64,000 nucleotides of DNA from Saccharopolyspora hordei. GTDB taxonomy: Bacteria > Actinomycetota > Actinomycetes > Mycobacteriales > Pseudonocardiaceae. The notes beneath the pieces are model-generated. The model worked only from the letters and a program-made list of their open reading frames with translations. It made no database searches and had not been told where the DNA came from. Below are positions 52,560 to 61,330 of the stretch, piece after piece. Positions within the stretch are counted from its first letter, which is position 1. Each line of letters opens with the position of its first letter. The DNA is taken from NCBI RefSeq assembly GCF_013410345.1, contig NZ_JACCFJ010000001.1, forward strand, positions 4,005,001 to 4,069,000. The letters run 5' to 3'. The translations under genes were made by a program, and so were the position numbers.

Positions 52560-53780
52560 TCAGCCCGTGCCCCCGACCAGCTTCCCGCCCTGGACGACGT
52601 GGCGGATGTGGTGGGGGTCGGCGAGGGCGCCGATGTCGGCCAGGGGGTCCCCGTCGACGACGACCAGGTCGGCCAGCGCCCCTGGGCGGAGGGTGCCGAT
52701 CTCGCCGGCCATGCCGAGCAGCTCGGCCGCGGTGCTGGTCGCCGCGCGGATGACGTCCAGCGGCTGCTGGACCTCGCTGCGGATCCGGAACTCCTCGTTC
52801 TGGTGGCGGTGCATGCCTCCGAGCAGGTCCGTGCCGTAGACGACCTTGACGCCGGCCCGGTGCGCCCGCTCCAGCGCGGCCAGCCCCGCGTCCAGCACCG
52901 CGTCGACCTTGCGCCAGCTGTCCTCCGGGAGCCCGAACTCGCGGCCCTCGGTCTTGAGCGCCCAGTAGGTCACCAGGGTCGGCACCAGGAACGCGTCGTG
53001 CTCGAGGAACTCGGGGAGGTTGGACTCGTCGAGGAGGTTGCCGTGCTCGATGGACCGGACACCCGCGCGCAGCGCCCGGCTCACCGCACGCGCCGTGTAG
53101 GCGTGCGCCGCCACGTAGCGGTGGGCGGCCTCGGCTTCCTCGACGACGGCGCGGAGCTCGTCCATCGAGTACTGGGTGGAGTCGATGCGGTCGGTCGGCG
53201 AGGCGACACCACCACCGGCCATCACCTTGATGTGGTGGGCGCCCGCGCGCAGCTCGTCACGGGCAGCCGCGCGCACCGCGTCCACCCCGTCGGCGATCCG
53301 GCCCAGCCCGGCGCAGCACTGGTGGTCGTCGTGCACCCGCACACCGCGCGGGCGGGTGTCACCGTGGCCGCCGGTCTGGCTCAACGCCTTGCCGCAGAAC
53401 GCCAGCCGCGGCCCGCGGACCAGCCCCTCGGCCTGCGCGTCGGCCAGGCCGAAGTCGGCGCCCGAGGCGTCGCGGACCGTGGTGAAGCCGCGGTCGAGCA
53501 TCTGCCCCATGATCCGCGCGGCGTGGGCGGTGACGTAGGACGGCGACCACGACGGCAGCGAACCGAGGTCGGCGGTGGCGGCCGTGACGTGCACGTGCGC
53601 GTCGATCAGCCCGGGCAGGACGGTGGCGCCCGCCAGGTCCACGATCCGCGCGCCCTCCGGCGCGGTGATCCCCGGGCCGGTCTCGACGATCCGGCCGTCC
53701 GCGCACAGCACGTCGCCGTCGACGTACTCGCCGGTCTCCACGTCGAGCAGCGCGCCGGAGCGCAGCACCAGGGCGGTCAC
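52560..53780 (-). CDS. Amidohydrolase family protein (prolidase/imidazolonepropionase-like)
   Basis: A 406-residue amidohydrolase. Metal ligands: LIDAHVHVTAATADL near residue 60, the carboxylated Lys in AGAHHIKVMAGGGVASP near 185, His in YVAAHAYTARAVSRALRAG near 220, SIEHGNLLDE near 243, and the Asp in VVYGTDLLGGMHRHQNEEF near 310. This set matches the branch containing Xaa-Pro dipeptidases and carboxypeptidase-like Sgx enzymes. The start is 49 bases after the MFS gene, so transporter and hydrolase form one minus-strand operon, probably for one imported amide or dipeptide. Confidence 0.84.
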   Translation of the reverse strand: MTALVLRSGALLDVETGEYVDGDVLCADGRIVETGPGITAPEGARIVDLAGATVLPGLIDAHVHVTAATADLGSLPSWSPSYVTAHAARIMGQMLDRGFTTVRDASGADFGLADAQAEGLVRGPRLAFCGKALSQTGGHGDTRPRGVRVHDDHQCCAGLGRIADGVDAVRAAARDELRAGAHHIKVMAGGGVASPTDRIDSTQYSMDELRAVVEEAEAAHRYVAAHAYTARAVSRALRAGVRSIEHGNLLDESNLPEFLEHDAFLVPTLVTYWALKTEGREFGLPEDSWRKVDAVLDAGLAALERAHRAGVKVVYGTDLLGGMHRHQNEEFRIRSEVQQPLDVIRAATSTAAELLGMAGEIGTLRPGALADLVVVDGDPLADIGALADPHHIRHVVQGGKLVGGTG

Positions 53781-53829
53781 GAGTCCTCCTGATCGGTTCG
53801 AGGGGCTGGGGTTTCCACGGTGGGCAGAG

Positions 53830-55209
53830 TCACCGGGCGGTCTGCTTCCGGGCGCTGGGCTCGGTCAGGTCCTCCAGGGACTTGCCCGCGGTGGACAGGC
53901 CGAACAGCAGGGTGCAGAGGACACCGACGGCGAGCACCGCGGTCGTCATGCCGAACACGCCCGCGAAACCGAGCGTCGCGGCGGACACGCCGATCACCGA
54001 CGGGGCGATGATGCTGCCGACGCGGCCGAACGCGCTGGACAGCCCCGTCCCCGAAGCCCGGATCCAGGTCGGGAACACCTCCGGGGTGTAGGAGTACACC
54101 GCCGCGTAGGTGCCGTTGAGGAAGAACGACAGCACCGCCGCCGAGACGGTGATGAGCACCGGGTCGGTCATCTGCGACATCCAGAACGCGCTGGCCGCCG
54201 CACCCGCCAGGTACAGCGCGATGGTGTTCTTGCGGTCCAGCAACTCGCCCAGCCACGCCGCCGAGAAGTACCCGGGGACCTGCGCCAGGTAGATGATGAT
54301 CGAGAACTCGAAGCTCTTGGTGACGGTGATGCCCTGCTGCACCAGCAGCGTCGGGATCCAGGTGAAGAACCCGTAGTAGGAGAAGGTGATCACGAACCAG
54401 ATCAGCCAGGTGATCGCGGTGCGCCGCACCATCCGGCCGGTCCACAGGTACTTCAGCGCGGAGAACAGCCCGACCTTGCGCGCCTCGGCGGGGGCGGCCA
54501 CCGCGGCCTCCGGCACCGGCGGCAACGGCTCCCCCGTCGCGTCCCGCACCTTGCGCTCCAGGTCGGTCACCACCTGCTCGGCTTCCGCTCCCCTGCCACA
54601 GGCGAGCAGGTAGCGCGGCGACTCCGGCAGCGACCGCCGCCACCACAGCAGCAGCACGATCGGCGCCGCGGTGATCACCTGCGCCCAGCGCCAGCCCTCG
54701 GGCAGCGGCTCCACCACGAACCGGCCCAGCAGCGCGGCCGCGACGAAGCCGAAGGAGAAGAACCCGGCCAGGGCGCCGACGAACCAGCCGCGCCGGGCGG
54801 CGGGGACGAACTCGGACAGGAACGGCGCGATGATCGCGCTCTCCGCGCCGGCACCGAACCCGGCGAGCACCCGGGCACCGAGGAAGACCTCGTAGTTCGG
54901 CGACATCGCACCGACCACCGAGAACAGCGCGTAGACGGCCAGCGCCCACATCATCACCGCGCGACGGCCGATGCGGTCGCCGAGCAGTCCGGCGCAGGTG
55001 GCGCCGAACAGGAAGCCGAAGGGGGTGGCCGAGCCGATGAGGCCGAGCTGCGCGTTGGTCAGCCCCCACTCGTCCTGCACGCTCGGCAGCAGGAACGCCA
55101 CCACGGCGGAGTCCATCCCGTCGAAGGTGTAACCGAGGCCGCCGAGCAGCAACAGCAGGTAGTGCGGCCGGCTCAGCGGGAGCCGGTCCAGGCGAGCGAG
55201 CAGGGACAC
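53830..55209 (-). CDS. MFS transporter, metabolite:H+ symporter type
   Basis: A 459-residue, 12-helix carrier of the sugar-porter/AAHS-like group. Helix 1 reads LGYTFDGMDSAVVAFLLPSV, and the loop 2-3 motif GLLGDRIGRRAVMMW plus LPESPRYLLACGRG after helix 6 are typical. The helix-1 acidic residue suggests H+ symport of an organic anion. It is the first gene of a two-gene unit with the amidohydrolase and is divergent from the RpiR regulator, whose control is likely through the nested palindrome in the spacer. Substrate unknown. Confidence 0.82.
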   Translation of the reverse strand: MSLLARLDRLPLSRPHYLLLLLGGLGYTFDGMDSAVVAFLLPSVQDEWGLTNAQLGLIGSATPFGFLFGATCAGLLGDRIGRRAVMMWALAVYALFSVVGAMSPNYEVFLGARVLAGFGAGAESAIIAPFLSEFVPAARRGWFVGALAGFFSFGFVAAALLGRFVVEPLPEGWRWAQVITAAPIVLLLWWRRSLPESPRYLLACGRGAEAEQVVTDLERKVRDATGEPLPPVPEAAVAAPAEARKVGLFSALKYLWTGRMVRRTAITWLIWFVITFSYYGFFTWIPTLLVQQGITVTKSFEFSIIIYLAQVPGYFSAAWLGELLDRKNTIALYLAGAAASAFWMSQMTDPVLITVSAAVLSFFLNGTYAAVYSYTPEVFPTWIRASGTGLSSAFGRVGSIIAPSVIGVSAATLGFAGVFGMTTAVLAVGVLCTLLFGLSTAGKSLEDLTEPSARKQTAR

Positions 55210-55251
55210 GGGGTGCCTCCAGGACGGTCACAGCACCGGACGAGGTGACCG

Positions 55252-55293
55252 GCAACATATAGTGCACTTGTCGCGAGGTGCAATACCTGTTGC
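55252..55293. promoter_or_regulatory. Nested 42-base palindrome between MFS and RpiR genes
   Basis: Outer half-sites GCAACA (55252-55257) and TGTTGC (55288-55293) and inner half-sites TGCACTT (55263-55269) and AGGTGCA (55276-55282) share one centre at 55272/55273. The inner pair differs at one position. This lies in the shared promoter spacer, and is a strong candidate binding site for the RpiR regulator as a tetramer or paired dimers. Confidence 0.6.
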
Positions 55294-55334
55294 GTTGCCG
55301 TCTCGTTGCGTGCGCTCCCGAGGAGAGGAACCCG

Positions 55335-56219
55335 ATGACCACCGACCGCGCCGCCGAGGAACCCGACGGGTTCGAAGCCTGGCTGCGCAGTCGCGTCCCC
55401 GAGCGCGGTCTGCGCAGCAAGGGCGCGTCCGTGCTGGAAGTGCTGTTGACCCAACCCCGGCGGGTGTCCTACAGCTCTGCCGCCGAGGCCGCCGAGCTGG
55501 CCGGGGTCAACGTCGCGACGGTGAGCCGGACCGCGCAGGCGCTCGGCTTCAGCGGCTGGTCGGACCTGCAGCGGGAGCTGCGCGCGCGCTACCTGTCCTC
55601 GCTGAGCGCCCCGGAGGTGGCCGCCGCCCACCGCACCGAGGGCGATGTCGGCGCGGCGTCGTTGCGCCGGGACCTGGAGTCGCTGGCCGTGCTGACCCGG
55701 CGGCTCGACGAGCAGCAGCTGCGCACCATCGCCGAGGCGATCGCGCGCGCCCGGCGCGTGCTCATCGTCGCGCACGGCAGCTACGTCGCGGTCGGTTCCG
55801 CGCTGGGCCACAACGTGCGGTTGGCCGGGTACGACGCGACGGTGGTGCGCGACGACGCCGACCTGGCCAACGCGATGTCCCGGGTCGAACCGGGCGACGT
55901 GCTCGTGGCGATCAGCTTCTGGCGCCTCTACCAGAGCACGGTAACCGCCGCCGAGGAGGCGCACAGCCGCGGTGCGCGGGTCTTCGCGCTCACCGACGCC
56001 GCCAGCCCCGCCCTGGCCGCGGCGTCCGAGGAGGTCGTGCTCATCCCCGCCGAAGGCGTGGCGTTCTTCCCCTCCCTGGCACCGGGTCTCGCGGTCGCCC
56101 AAGCCATCGTCGCGCAGCTGTCCACGATGGACCCGGAGCGGACCCGCCGGTCCATCGAGGCCGCCGAGGCCCAGTGGTCGCGGTTCGGCCTGATGCACCG
56201 CCAGCCCCGCCGGGGCTGA
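55335..56219 (+). CDS. MurR/RpiR family transcriptional regulator
   Basis: A 294-residue regulator with an N-terminal RpiR HTH (about 15-95; SSAAEAAELAGVNVATVSRT, then AQALGFSGWSDLQRELRARY) and a C-terminal SIS sugar-phosphate-binding domain (about 130-265; RRVLIVAHGSYVAVGSALGH, PGDVLVAISFWRLYQSTV). It should sense a phosphorylated sugar or related ligand. It is divergent from the MFS carrier and amidohydrolase genes and probably controls them. AGGAGAGG precedes the ATG at 55335. A hairpin overlapping the stop codon ends the transcript. Confidence 0.88.
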   Translation: MTTDRAAEEPDGFEAWLRSRVPERGLRSKGASVLEVLLTQPRRVSYSSAAEAAELAGVNVATVSRTAQALGFSGWSDLQRELRARYLSSLSAPEVAAAHRTEGDVGAASLRRDLESLAVLTRRLDEQQLRTIAEAIARARRVLIVAHGSYVAVGSALGHNVRLAGYDATVVRDDADLANAMSRVEPGDVLVAISFWRLYQSTVTAAEEAHSRGARVFALTDAASPALAAASEEVVLIPAEGVAFFPSLAPGLAVAQAIVAQLSTMDPERTRRSIEAAEAQWSRFGLMHRQPRRG

Positions 56220-56231
56220 ACCCCGGCGGGG
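56201..56231. terminator. Hairpin terminator overlapping the RpiR stop codon
   Basis: A perfect 13-bp stem AGCCCCGCCGGGG/CCCCGGCGGGGCT with loop CTGAA; the stop codon TGA is inside the loop (56216-56218). It faces the convergent hypothetical gene. Confidence 0.78.
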
Positions 56232-56246
56232 CTCGGCCCCCTCACC

Positions 56247-56888
56247 TCACTCGGCTCGCCGGACCTCGGCCATGGCGGCCCAGTGGGTGAGGTACTTGGC
56301 GGCTTCGGCGGCGAGCACCGCGTCGAGCTCGTCGCGGTTGGCGTTGCGGCGCAACCGGAACGCTCTCCCGCGCCGCACGTCCAGGACCATCGGCCTCGCA
56401 CCGGGCAGCAGGCTCGGTGCGAGGTGCTCCAGCACGCGCAACGCCACGTTCGCCGAGTCCGACGCCAGCTCCGGCTCCTTGAGGTAGGGCAGGACGACCT
56501 CGGTGCGCCCGTCCCGGTAGCGCAGCGCCAGCGCACTGCGCCGAGAAACGGTGACCGACAGGCCCCCGACGTCGACGACGCCGGACTCCATCGGCACCCC
56601 GGTGGCCCTGACCTTCGCCCACCAGCGCCGGAAACCGTCGTGCAGCTGCTGGAAGTGCGGCTGCTGCACCGGACGCGCCTGCCGCACCGCCGCGGCCAGG
56701 ACCTCCGGAGCGTCCGGCGAGCTCACCGCCCTCCGCAGCGCCGACCGGAACGGCGCGTAGAACGTCCACGCCATGCTCGTCTCGTCGACGTGGATCTCCC
56801 ACTGGTCCCGCACGATGCCCGCGCAACCGCGCGGCGTGCTGCGCACGTAGTCCAGGAACGAGCTGAGACCGATCTGCACACCGTCCAC
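56247..56888 (-). CDS. Conserved hypothetical protein
   Basis: A 213-residue soluble protein, starting VDGVQIGLSSFLDYVRSTPR, with HVDETSMAWTFYAPFRSALR near residue 35 and YRDGRTEVVLPYLKEPELAS near residue 140. I do not recognise a family or motif. GTG 56888 is selected over a longer frame (to 56999) because AGGGGTAC stands right before it and the upstream residues look non-coding; the extra region also carries a repeated motif (GTCCACAGTGG). It is convergent with the RpiR gene. Confidence 0.58.
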   Translation of the reverse strand: MDGVQIGLSSFLDYVRSTPRGCAGIVRDQWEIHVDETSMAWTFYAPFRSALRRAVSSPDAPEVLAAAVRQARPVQQPHFQQLHDGFRRWWAKVRATGVPMESGVVDVGGLSVTVSRRSALALRYRDGRTEVVLPYLKEPELASDSANVALRVLEHLAPSLLPGARPMVLDVRRGRAFRLRRNANRDELDAVLAAEAAKYLTHWAAMAEVRRAE

Positions 56889-57175
56889 GAGTACCCCTCC
56901 GCGACCGAGGGCAGCATCCGACGCCACCACGGACCGCGTGCCCGCACCACGACAGTCCACAGTGGTCCACATGCGCCCGAATCCCCTGCCCGACACCATG
57001 ATCTTAGCACGTCAGAGGCCGTTTTAGAACACGCATTCGAGTGATCCGAGCGCCGAGGTACGTCCCCCGCTCGCGTCGTCCCGCGGGAAGTGCGCTGCCC
57101 GTCCGCGAGGACGGCGGCTACCGTGTGTCTCCTCAGCGAACCAGGCCGCCGCCTGCCGGACCGGGAGACCCCGAC

Positions 57176-57565
57176 ATGACCAGCAAGCTCACCGAGATCG
57201 CGGTCGACTGCGCCGATCCCGCCACCCTCGCCCGGTTCTGGTGCGCGGTCCTCGGCTACGAGGTGCAGGACGAGGAGGACGGTCTCGTCACCATCGGCTC
57301 GCCCGAGGTGCCCGAGGGCAAGCGCCGCCGCGGGCCGGTGCCACCGGCGCTGACCTTCGCGCGGGTCCCCGAGGGCAAGACCGTCAAGAACCGGCTCCAC
57401 CTGGACGTCAACCCGGTCGACGGGGACCAGGACGCGGAGGTCCGCCGGCTGCTCGACCTCGGTGCCCGGCACGCCGACGTCGGCCAGACCGGCGAGGAGA
57501 GCTGGGTCTGCCTCGCCGACCCGGAGGGCAACGAGTTCTGCGTCCTCGCCGGCCGCTACCCGTGA
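57176..57565 (+). CDS. VOC family protein (glyoxalase/bleomycin-resistance fold)
   Basis: A 129-residue VOC protein. The start LTEIAVDCADPATLARFWCA, the middle NRLHLDVNPVDGDQDAEVRR near residue 70 and the end WVCLADPEGNEFCVLAGR are characteristic. A metal site could be formed by the Glu in TEIA, His in LHLDV and Glu in NEFCV. Members act as isomerases, dioxygenases or drug binders; the substrate here is unknown. The ATG at 57176 was chosen because the family begins there. Only four bases separate its stop from the stop of the convergent beta-lactamase-like gene. Confidence 0.83.
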   Translation: MTSKLTEIAVDCADPATLARFWCAVLGYEVQDEEDGLVTIGSPEVPEGKRRRGPVPPALTFARVPEGKTVKNRLHLDVNPVDGDQDAEVRRLLDLGARHADVGQTGEESWVCLADPEGNEFCVLAGRYP

Positions 57566-57569
57566 CCGG

Positions 57570-58361
57570 TCAGCCCAGGGCGTCGAACGCGCTGCGGCCG
57601 AGCGCGGCGATGGCGTCGCAGGCGGGGCCGCCCCGGTAGCCGTGGCACGAGCGCTCGTCGGTGAGCTCGTCGACCAGCACCGCGATCACCGCCTGCGGGC
57701 GGTCCACGCCGAGCAGGCCGACGTCGTGGCGCAGGCCGAGGAGCTCGCCCGTCTTGTTCCAGCAGCGCGCGCCCACCGGCAGCAGCGCGGGCAACCGGTC
57801 ACGGACCTGCTGCTCGGCCAGCACGCCCAGCGCGTGCTCGGTGAGGCCCGGGGGCAGCGCCGCGCCGCGGGCCAGGCGGTCCAGCACGCGGGCTTGGTCG
57901 AGCGCGGTCGTCTCGTTGCGGCCGGGCTCGTGGTGGTGCATCAGCTTCCGCTCCACGCGGGTCCCGGTGCAGCCCAGGTTCGCCGCGCACTCGCGGATCG
58001 CGTCGAAGCCGACGGCGTCGATGACCGCGTTGGTCGCCGCGTTGTCGCTGATCACGACCATGAGCGTGATCAGGTCGCGCAGCGACAGCCGCTCGACGCT
58101 GCGCAGCTGCCGCAGCAGCCCGGCGCCGCCGACGCGTTCGGTGGGCAGCTGCCGCGGTGCGTCCAGCTCCAGCGTCCCGGCGTGCACCGCCCGCAGCGCG
58201 GTGACCATGATCAGCACCTTGATCGTGCTGGCGGCGGGCACCACCCGCTCGGCGCCGAGCACGACCGGCTCGCGCTCCGCCAGGTCCCAGGCGGCGAGGC
58301 CGACGCGCCCCGGCAGCTCCGTCCGCGCCACGTCCGCCCGGAACCGCTCCGCAAACCCCAC
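57570..58361 (-). CDS. Class A beta-lactamase-like serine hydrolase
   Basis: A 263-residue protein with the penicillin-binding/beta-lactamase signature: nucleophile Ser in VPAASTIKVLIMV (SxxK near residue 47), the SDN triad in LMVVISDNAATNAVIDAVG near 108, an Omega-loop-like RVERKLMHHHEPGRNETTA near 140 with the Glu, and the KTG triad in CWNKTGELLG near 208. No signal peptide is visible with the GTG start at 58361, which follows GGAGGGGAG, so it may be cytosolic or a D-Ala carboxypeptidase/esterase relative rather than a true secreted beta-lactamase. Confidence 0.82.
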   Translation of the reverse strand: MGFAERFRADVARTELPGRVGLAAWDLAEREPVVLGAERVVPAASTIKVLIMVTALRAVHAGTLELDAPRQLPTERVGGAGLLRQLRSVERLSLRDLITLMVVISDNAATNAVIDAVGFDAIRECAANLGCTGTRVERKLMHHHEPGRNETTALDQARVLDRLARGAALPPGLTEHALGVLAEQQVRDRLPALLPVGARCWNKTGELLGLRHDVGLLGVDRPQAVIAVLVDELTDERSCHGYRGGPACDAIAALGRSAFDALG

Positions 58362-58449
58362 AACCGCGCTCCCCTCCGGGTGAACCACTCCTGGGCGCCG
58401 CCCAACGTACTCGGGCGGCACGGGCCGGCGCGGCACCGCCGGCCGCCGG

Positions 58450-59922
58450 TCACCGGACGGGGTCGTCGAGGGACGCGAGGTCGACCGAACCGCCCGGCAT
58501 CACCCGGCGGGTGTTGCGGTAGCTGTAGAGCGCGTAGACCAGCAGGCCGACCACCAGCCAGCCCGCGAAGCGCAACCAGGTCCCCGCGGCCAGGAACGAC
58601 ATCAACCACGCGGAGAACAGCACGCCGAGCACCGGCACGACCGGCATGCCCGGGCAGCGGAACCCGCGCGGCAGGTCGGGCTTGCGGTAGCGCAGCACCA
58701 CGACCGCGGAGCACACGAGCACGAAGGCGAACAGCACGCCGATGTTGGTCAGCTCGGCGGCCTCCTGCACCGGCAGCAGGCCCGCGAGCGCGGCCGAGAC
58801 GATGCCGAGGATCCACGTCGCCCGGTGCGGCACGCGGCGCACCGGGTGCAGCTCGCCGAACCACTTCGGCATCAACCCGTCGCGGCTGAGGGCGTACCAC
58901 AACCGGGAGGCGCCCATCATGAACGAGAAGCTGACCGTGACGATGCCCAGGACCGCCCCGACGGCGATCACCACGCCGACACCGGACATCCCGACGGTGG
59001 CGAAGGCGCTGGAGAACCCGCTGGACGGGTCGACCTGGTCGTAGCGCACCATGCCGGTGAGCACGATGCAGGCCCCGACGTAGAGCACCATCGAGATGGC
59101 CAGCGACAGCATCATCGCCTTGGGCAGCAGCTTGCGCGCCTCGACGGACTCCTCCGCCGCGGTGGACAGCGCGTCGTAGCCGAACACCGCGAAGAACACC
59201 GTCGCCGCACCGGTGACCGCCCCACCCCAGCCGAACGGCGCGAACGGCGTGAGGTTGCCGGGGTCCACCTTGGACAGACCGACCACGACCACCAGCAGCA
59301 CCACGGCGATCTTGACCACCGTGAGCACCACGTCGACCCGCGCCGAGGTCTTGGTGCCGCGGTTGAGCAGCCACGCCACGCCGAGGCAGATCAGCATCGC
59401 GATCAGGTCGACCCGGTGCCCCTCGCCGGTGCCCGGAGCGCCGAGCATCCACACCGGCAGGTGGATCCCCACCGACTCCAGCAGGAACCCCGCGTAGCCG
59501 GACATGCCGATGGACACCGTCGCGACGATCGCGGTGTACTCCAGCAGCAGGTCCCAGCCGATCACCCAGCCGACGACCTCGCCGAGCACCGCGGCGGCGT
59601 AGGTGTAGGACGAGCCGGCGCGCGGGACCATCCCGGCGAACTCGGCGTAGGCGAACGCCGCGCACAGCGACGCGGCCCCGGCGATGAGGAACGACACCAG
59701 CACGGCGGGTCCGGCCACGTCGCGGGCGACGGCACCGGCCAGGCTGAAGATCCCGGCGCCGATGATGGCGCCGACACCGATCATGGTGAGCTGCGGCAGC
59801 CCGAGCACGCGCAGCATCCGCCGCTCACCGTGTTCCTCGGGCTTCGGGACCGTGCGGCGGAAGATGCCGTTCGGTCCGGTCCCGAACAGCAATCCACCCG
59901 TCGCGGCAGTCTCTTCGCGCAT
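58450..59922 (-). CDS. APC family amino-acid permease
   Basis: A 490-residue permease with 12-14 helices of the cationic amino-acid transporter (CAT/YfnA) type. Helix 1 region: MIGVGAIIGAGIFSLAGAVA near residue 35; then AFAYAEFAGMVPRAGSSYTY near 90 and FFAVFGYDALSTAAEESVEA near 235. ATG 59922 follows GGGAGGTGCTC. It lies 212 bases downstream of the ornithine-cyclodeaminase-family gene on the same strand, so it may import the amino acid which that pathway uses. The spacer 59923-60134 has a GGCGCC hairpin near 60070-60100 but no gene. Confidence 0.86.
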   Translation of the reverse strand: MREETAATGGLLFGTGPNGIFRRTVPKPEEHGERRMLRVLGLPQLTMIGVGAIIGAGIFSLAGAVARDVAGPAVLVSFLIAGAASLCAAFAYAEFAGMVPRAGSSYTYAAAVLGEVVGWVIGWDLLLEYTAIVATVSIGMSGYAGFLLESVGIHLPVWMLGAPGTGEGHRVDLIAMLICLGVAWLLNRGTKTSARVDVVLTVVKIAVVLLVVVVGLSKVDPGNLTPFAPFGWGGAVTGAATVFFAVFGYDALSTAAEESVEARKLLPKAMMLSLAISMVLYVGACIVLTGMVRYDQVDPSSGFSSAFATVGMSGVGVVIAVGAVLGIVTVSFSFMMGASRLWYALSRDGLMPKWFGELHPVRRVPHRATWILGIVSAALAGLLPVQEAAELTNIGVLFAFVLVCSAVVVLRYRKPDLPRGFRCPGMPVVPVLGVLFSAWLMSFLAAGTWLRFAGWLVVGLLVYALYSYRNTRRVMPGGSVDLASLDDPVR

Positions 59923-60134
59923 GAGCACCTCCCCCGCCGGCTGCGCCCGACGGCGCACTGCGATGCGGGGATGCTCGTCCACGCGAGCCACCCGCGGAAG
60001 ACGCCGCAGCCCACGAAAACCTTCCCCTGAGCCCCAGCGGGCCTTCAGCTACCGGACCGACCGGCGTCCCCGGAGGAGCGGCGCCAGTCCCGCCTGGGAC
60101 CGGCGCCCTCCCCGGGTCCTGGCTCCCGGGCCGG

Positions 60135-61073
60135 TCAGAGGGTGCCCAGGATCGCGTGGGCTGCCGCGGCGTCTTGGACGCCCAAGCCCACGCTGTTGTA
60201 GAAGACGACCTCCGTCGCGTCGCGGCGGCCGGGGGCTGCGCCCACGAGGACGGCACCCAGGTCGCGCAGCTGCTCGCGGGTGAGGTCGCCGCGCTCCAGG
60301 GCTCCGGCGATCGGCCCCGCGTGCGCGGCGGCCGTCCCGACGTCGTCGACGACGACCGCCCCGGCGCGCCGGACCAGCTCGGCGTCCACTTCGCACCGGT
60401 GGTGCTCGAAGCTGCCCACGCTGATCACGGTCGCGCCCGCCGCCACTGCGGAGGTCGGCACGACCGGCTCCGCGCTCAGCGTGCACGCGGCGACCAGCGG
60501 GGCGTCACGCACCGCCTCCTCGGCGCTGGCCACGGCGCGCACCGGCAGCCCCAGCTCCGCCGCCAGCTCCGCTGCCGCCGCCTCGCGCCGCGCCGGGTCG
60601 CGGCTGAAGATCCGCACCTCGCGCAGCGGCCGCACGCGCACCATCGCGCGGACGTGGGCGCGCGCCTGCACGCCGGAGCCCAGGACCGCGAGCTCGTCGG
60701 CGCCGGGCAGGGCCAGGGCGTCCGCGGCGACGGCGCTGCCCGCCGCGGTGCGGACCTCGGTGAGGGCCGTGGCCTCCATCGTCGCCACGAGCTGCCCGGT
60801 CGTCGGGTCCATGACCAGGACGGTCGCCGAGACCGCCGGGAGCCCGCGCTCGGCGTTGCCGGGGTGGACCGAGACCAGCTTGCTCACCGCGCCGTGCCGC
60901 GGCGACAGACGGCTCAGGTACCCCAGGGTGGTGTCCTCACCGGTCCGGACGGCGACCTTGTCGGCCAGTTGCGCCTCGCCCCGGCCGAGCGACTCGAACG
61001 CCCGCCGCTGCGAGGCGATCGCGGTGTCCATGTCGAGTGCCGCGGCGACCTCGGCATCGCTCCACATCCTCAT
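60135..61073 (-). CDS. Ornithine cyclodeaminase / mu-crystallin family protein
   Basis: A 312-residue enzyme of the OCD family. The N-terminal substrate domain has GYLSRLSPRHGAVSKLVSVH near residue 50, with its Lys, and the Rossmann region shows LAVLGSGVQARAHVRAMVRV near 127 and RIFSRDPARREAAAAELAAE near 154. Members are ornithine cyclodeaminases, or reductases of cyclic imino acids such as pyrroline-2-carboxylate. Given the neighbouring amino-acid permease, aldehyde dehydrogenase and amine oxidase, a role in proline- or pipecolate-like imino-acid metabolism is likely. It is divergent from the aldehyde dehydrogenase gene. Confidence 0.82.
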   Translation of the reverse strand: MRMWSDAEVAAALDMDTAIASQRRAFESLGRGEAQLADKVAVRTGEDTTLGYLSRLSPRHGAVSKLVSVHPGNAERGLPAVSATVLVMDPTTGQLVATMEATALTEVRTAAGSAVAADALALPGADELAVLGSGVQARAHVRAMVRVRPLREVRIFSRDPARREAAAAELAAELGLPVRAVASAEEAVRDAPLVAACTLSAEPVVPTSAVAAGATVISVGSFEHHRCEVDAELVRRAGAVVVDDVGTAAAHAGPIAGALERGDLTREQLRDLGAVLVGAAPGRRDATEVVFYNSVGLGVQDAAAAHAILGTL

Positions 61074-61330
61074 GCGCGGTCACGCTGCCACACGTCCGCC
61101 GACGGCGGTACCCGCGGCGCACACCGGGGCCTCACCCGCCCCACCCGTCCCTGCCTGGGCGGTGACGTCGACCATCAGCGCTGCTGTCGCTCAGCTGGAG
61201 GAGAAATCACTCTCCTGATCCTCCGCGAACGCCCGCCCGACGAACTACGGTGAGCCGTGCGACGAGGGTGGCGCGCAGCACACCGCGGCGCAACCGCTCC
61301 ACATCGAGCCGTTCGAGCAGGAAGAGGTGC
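61074..61330. promoter_or_regulatory. Divergent promoter region of the imino-acid locus
   Basis: The 257-base spacer contains an inverted repeat, GGAGGA (61197-61202) against TCCTCC (61219-61224) on either side of a purine/pyrimidine switch. No gene-like frame occurs. It should contain both promoters. The repeat could be an operator but also resembles unrelated ribosome-site-like sequence. Confidence 0.35.
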
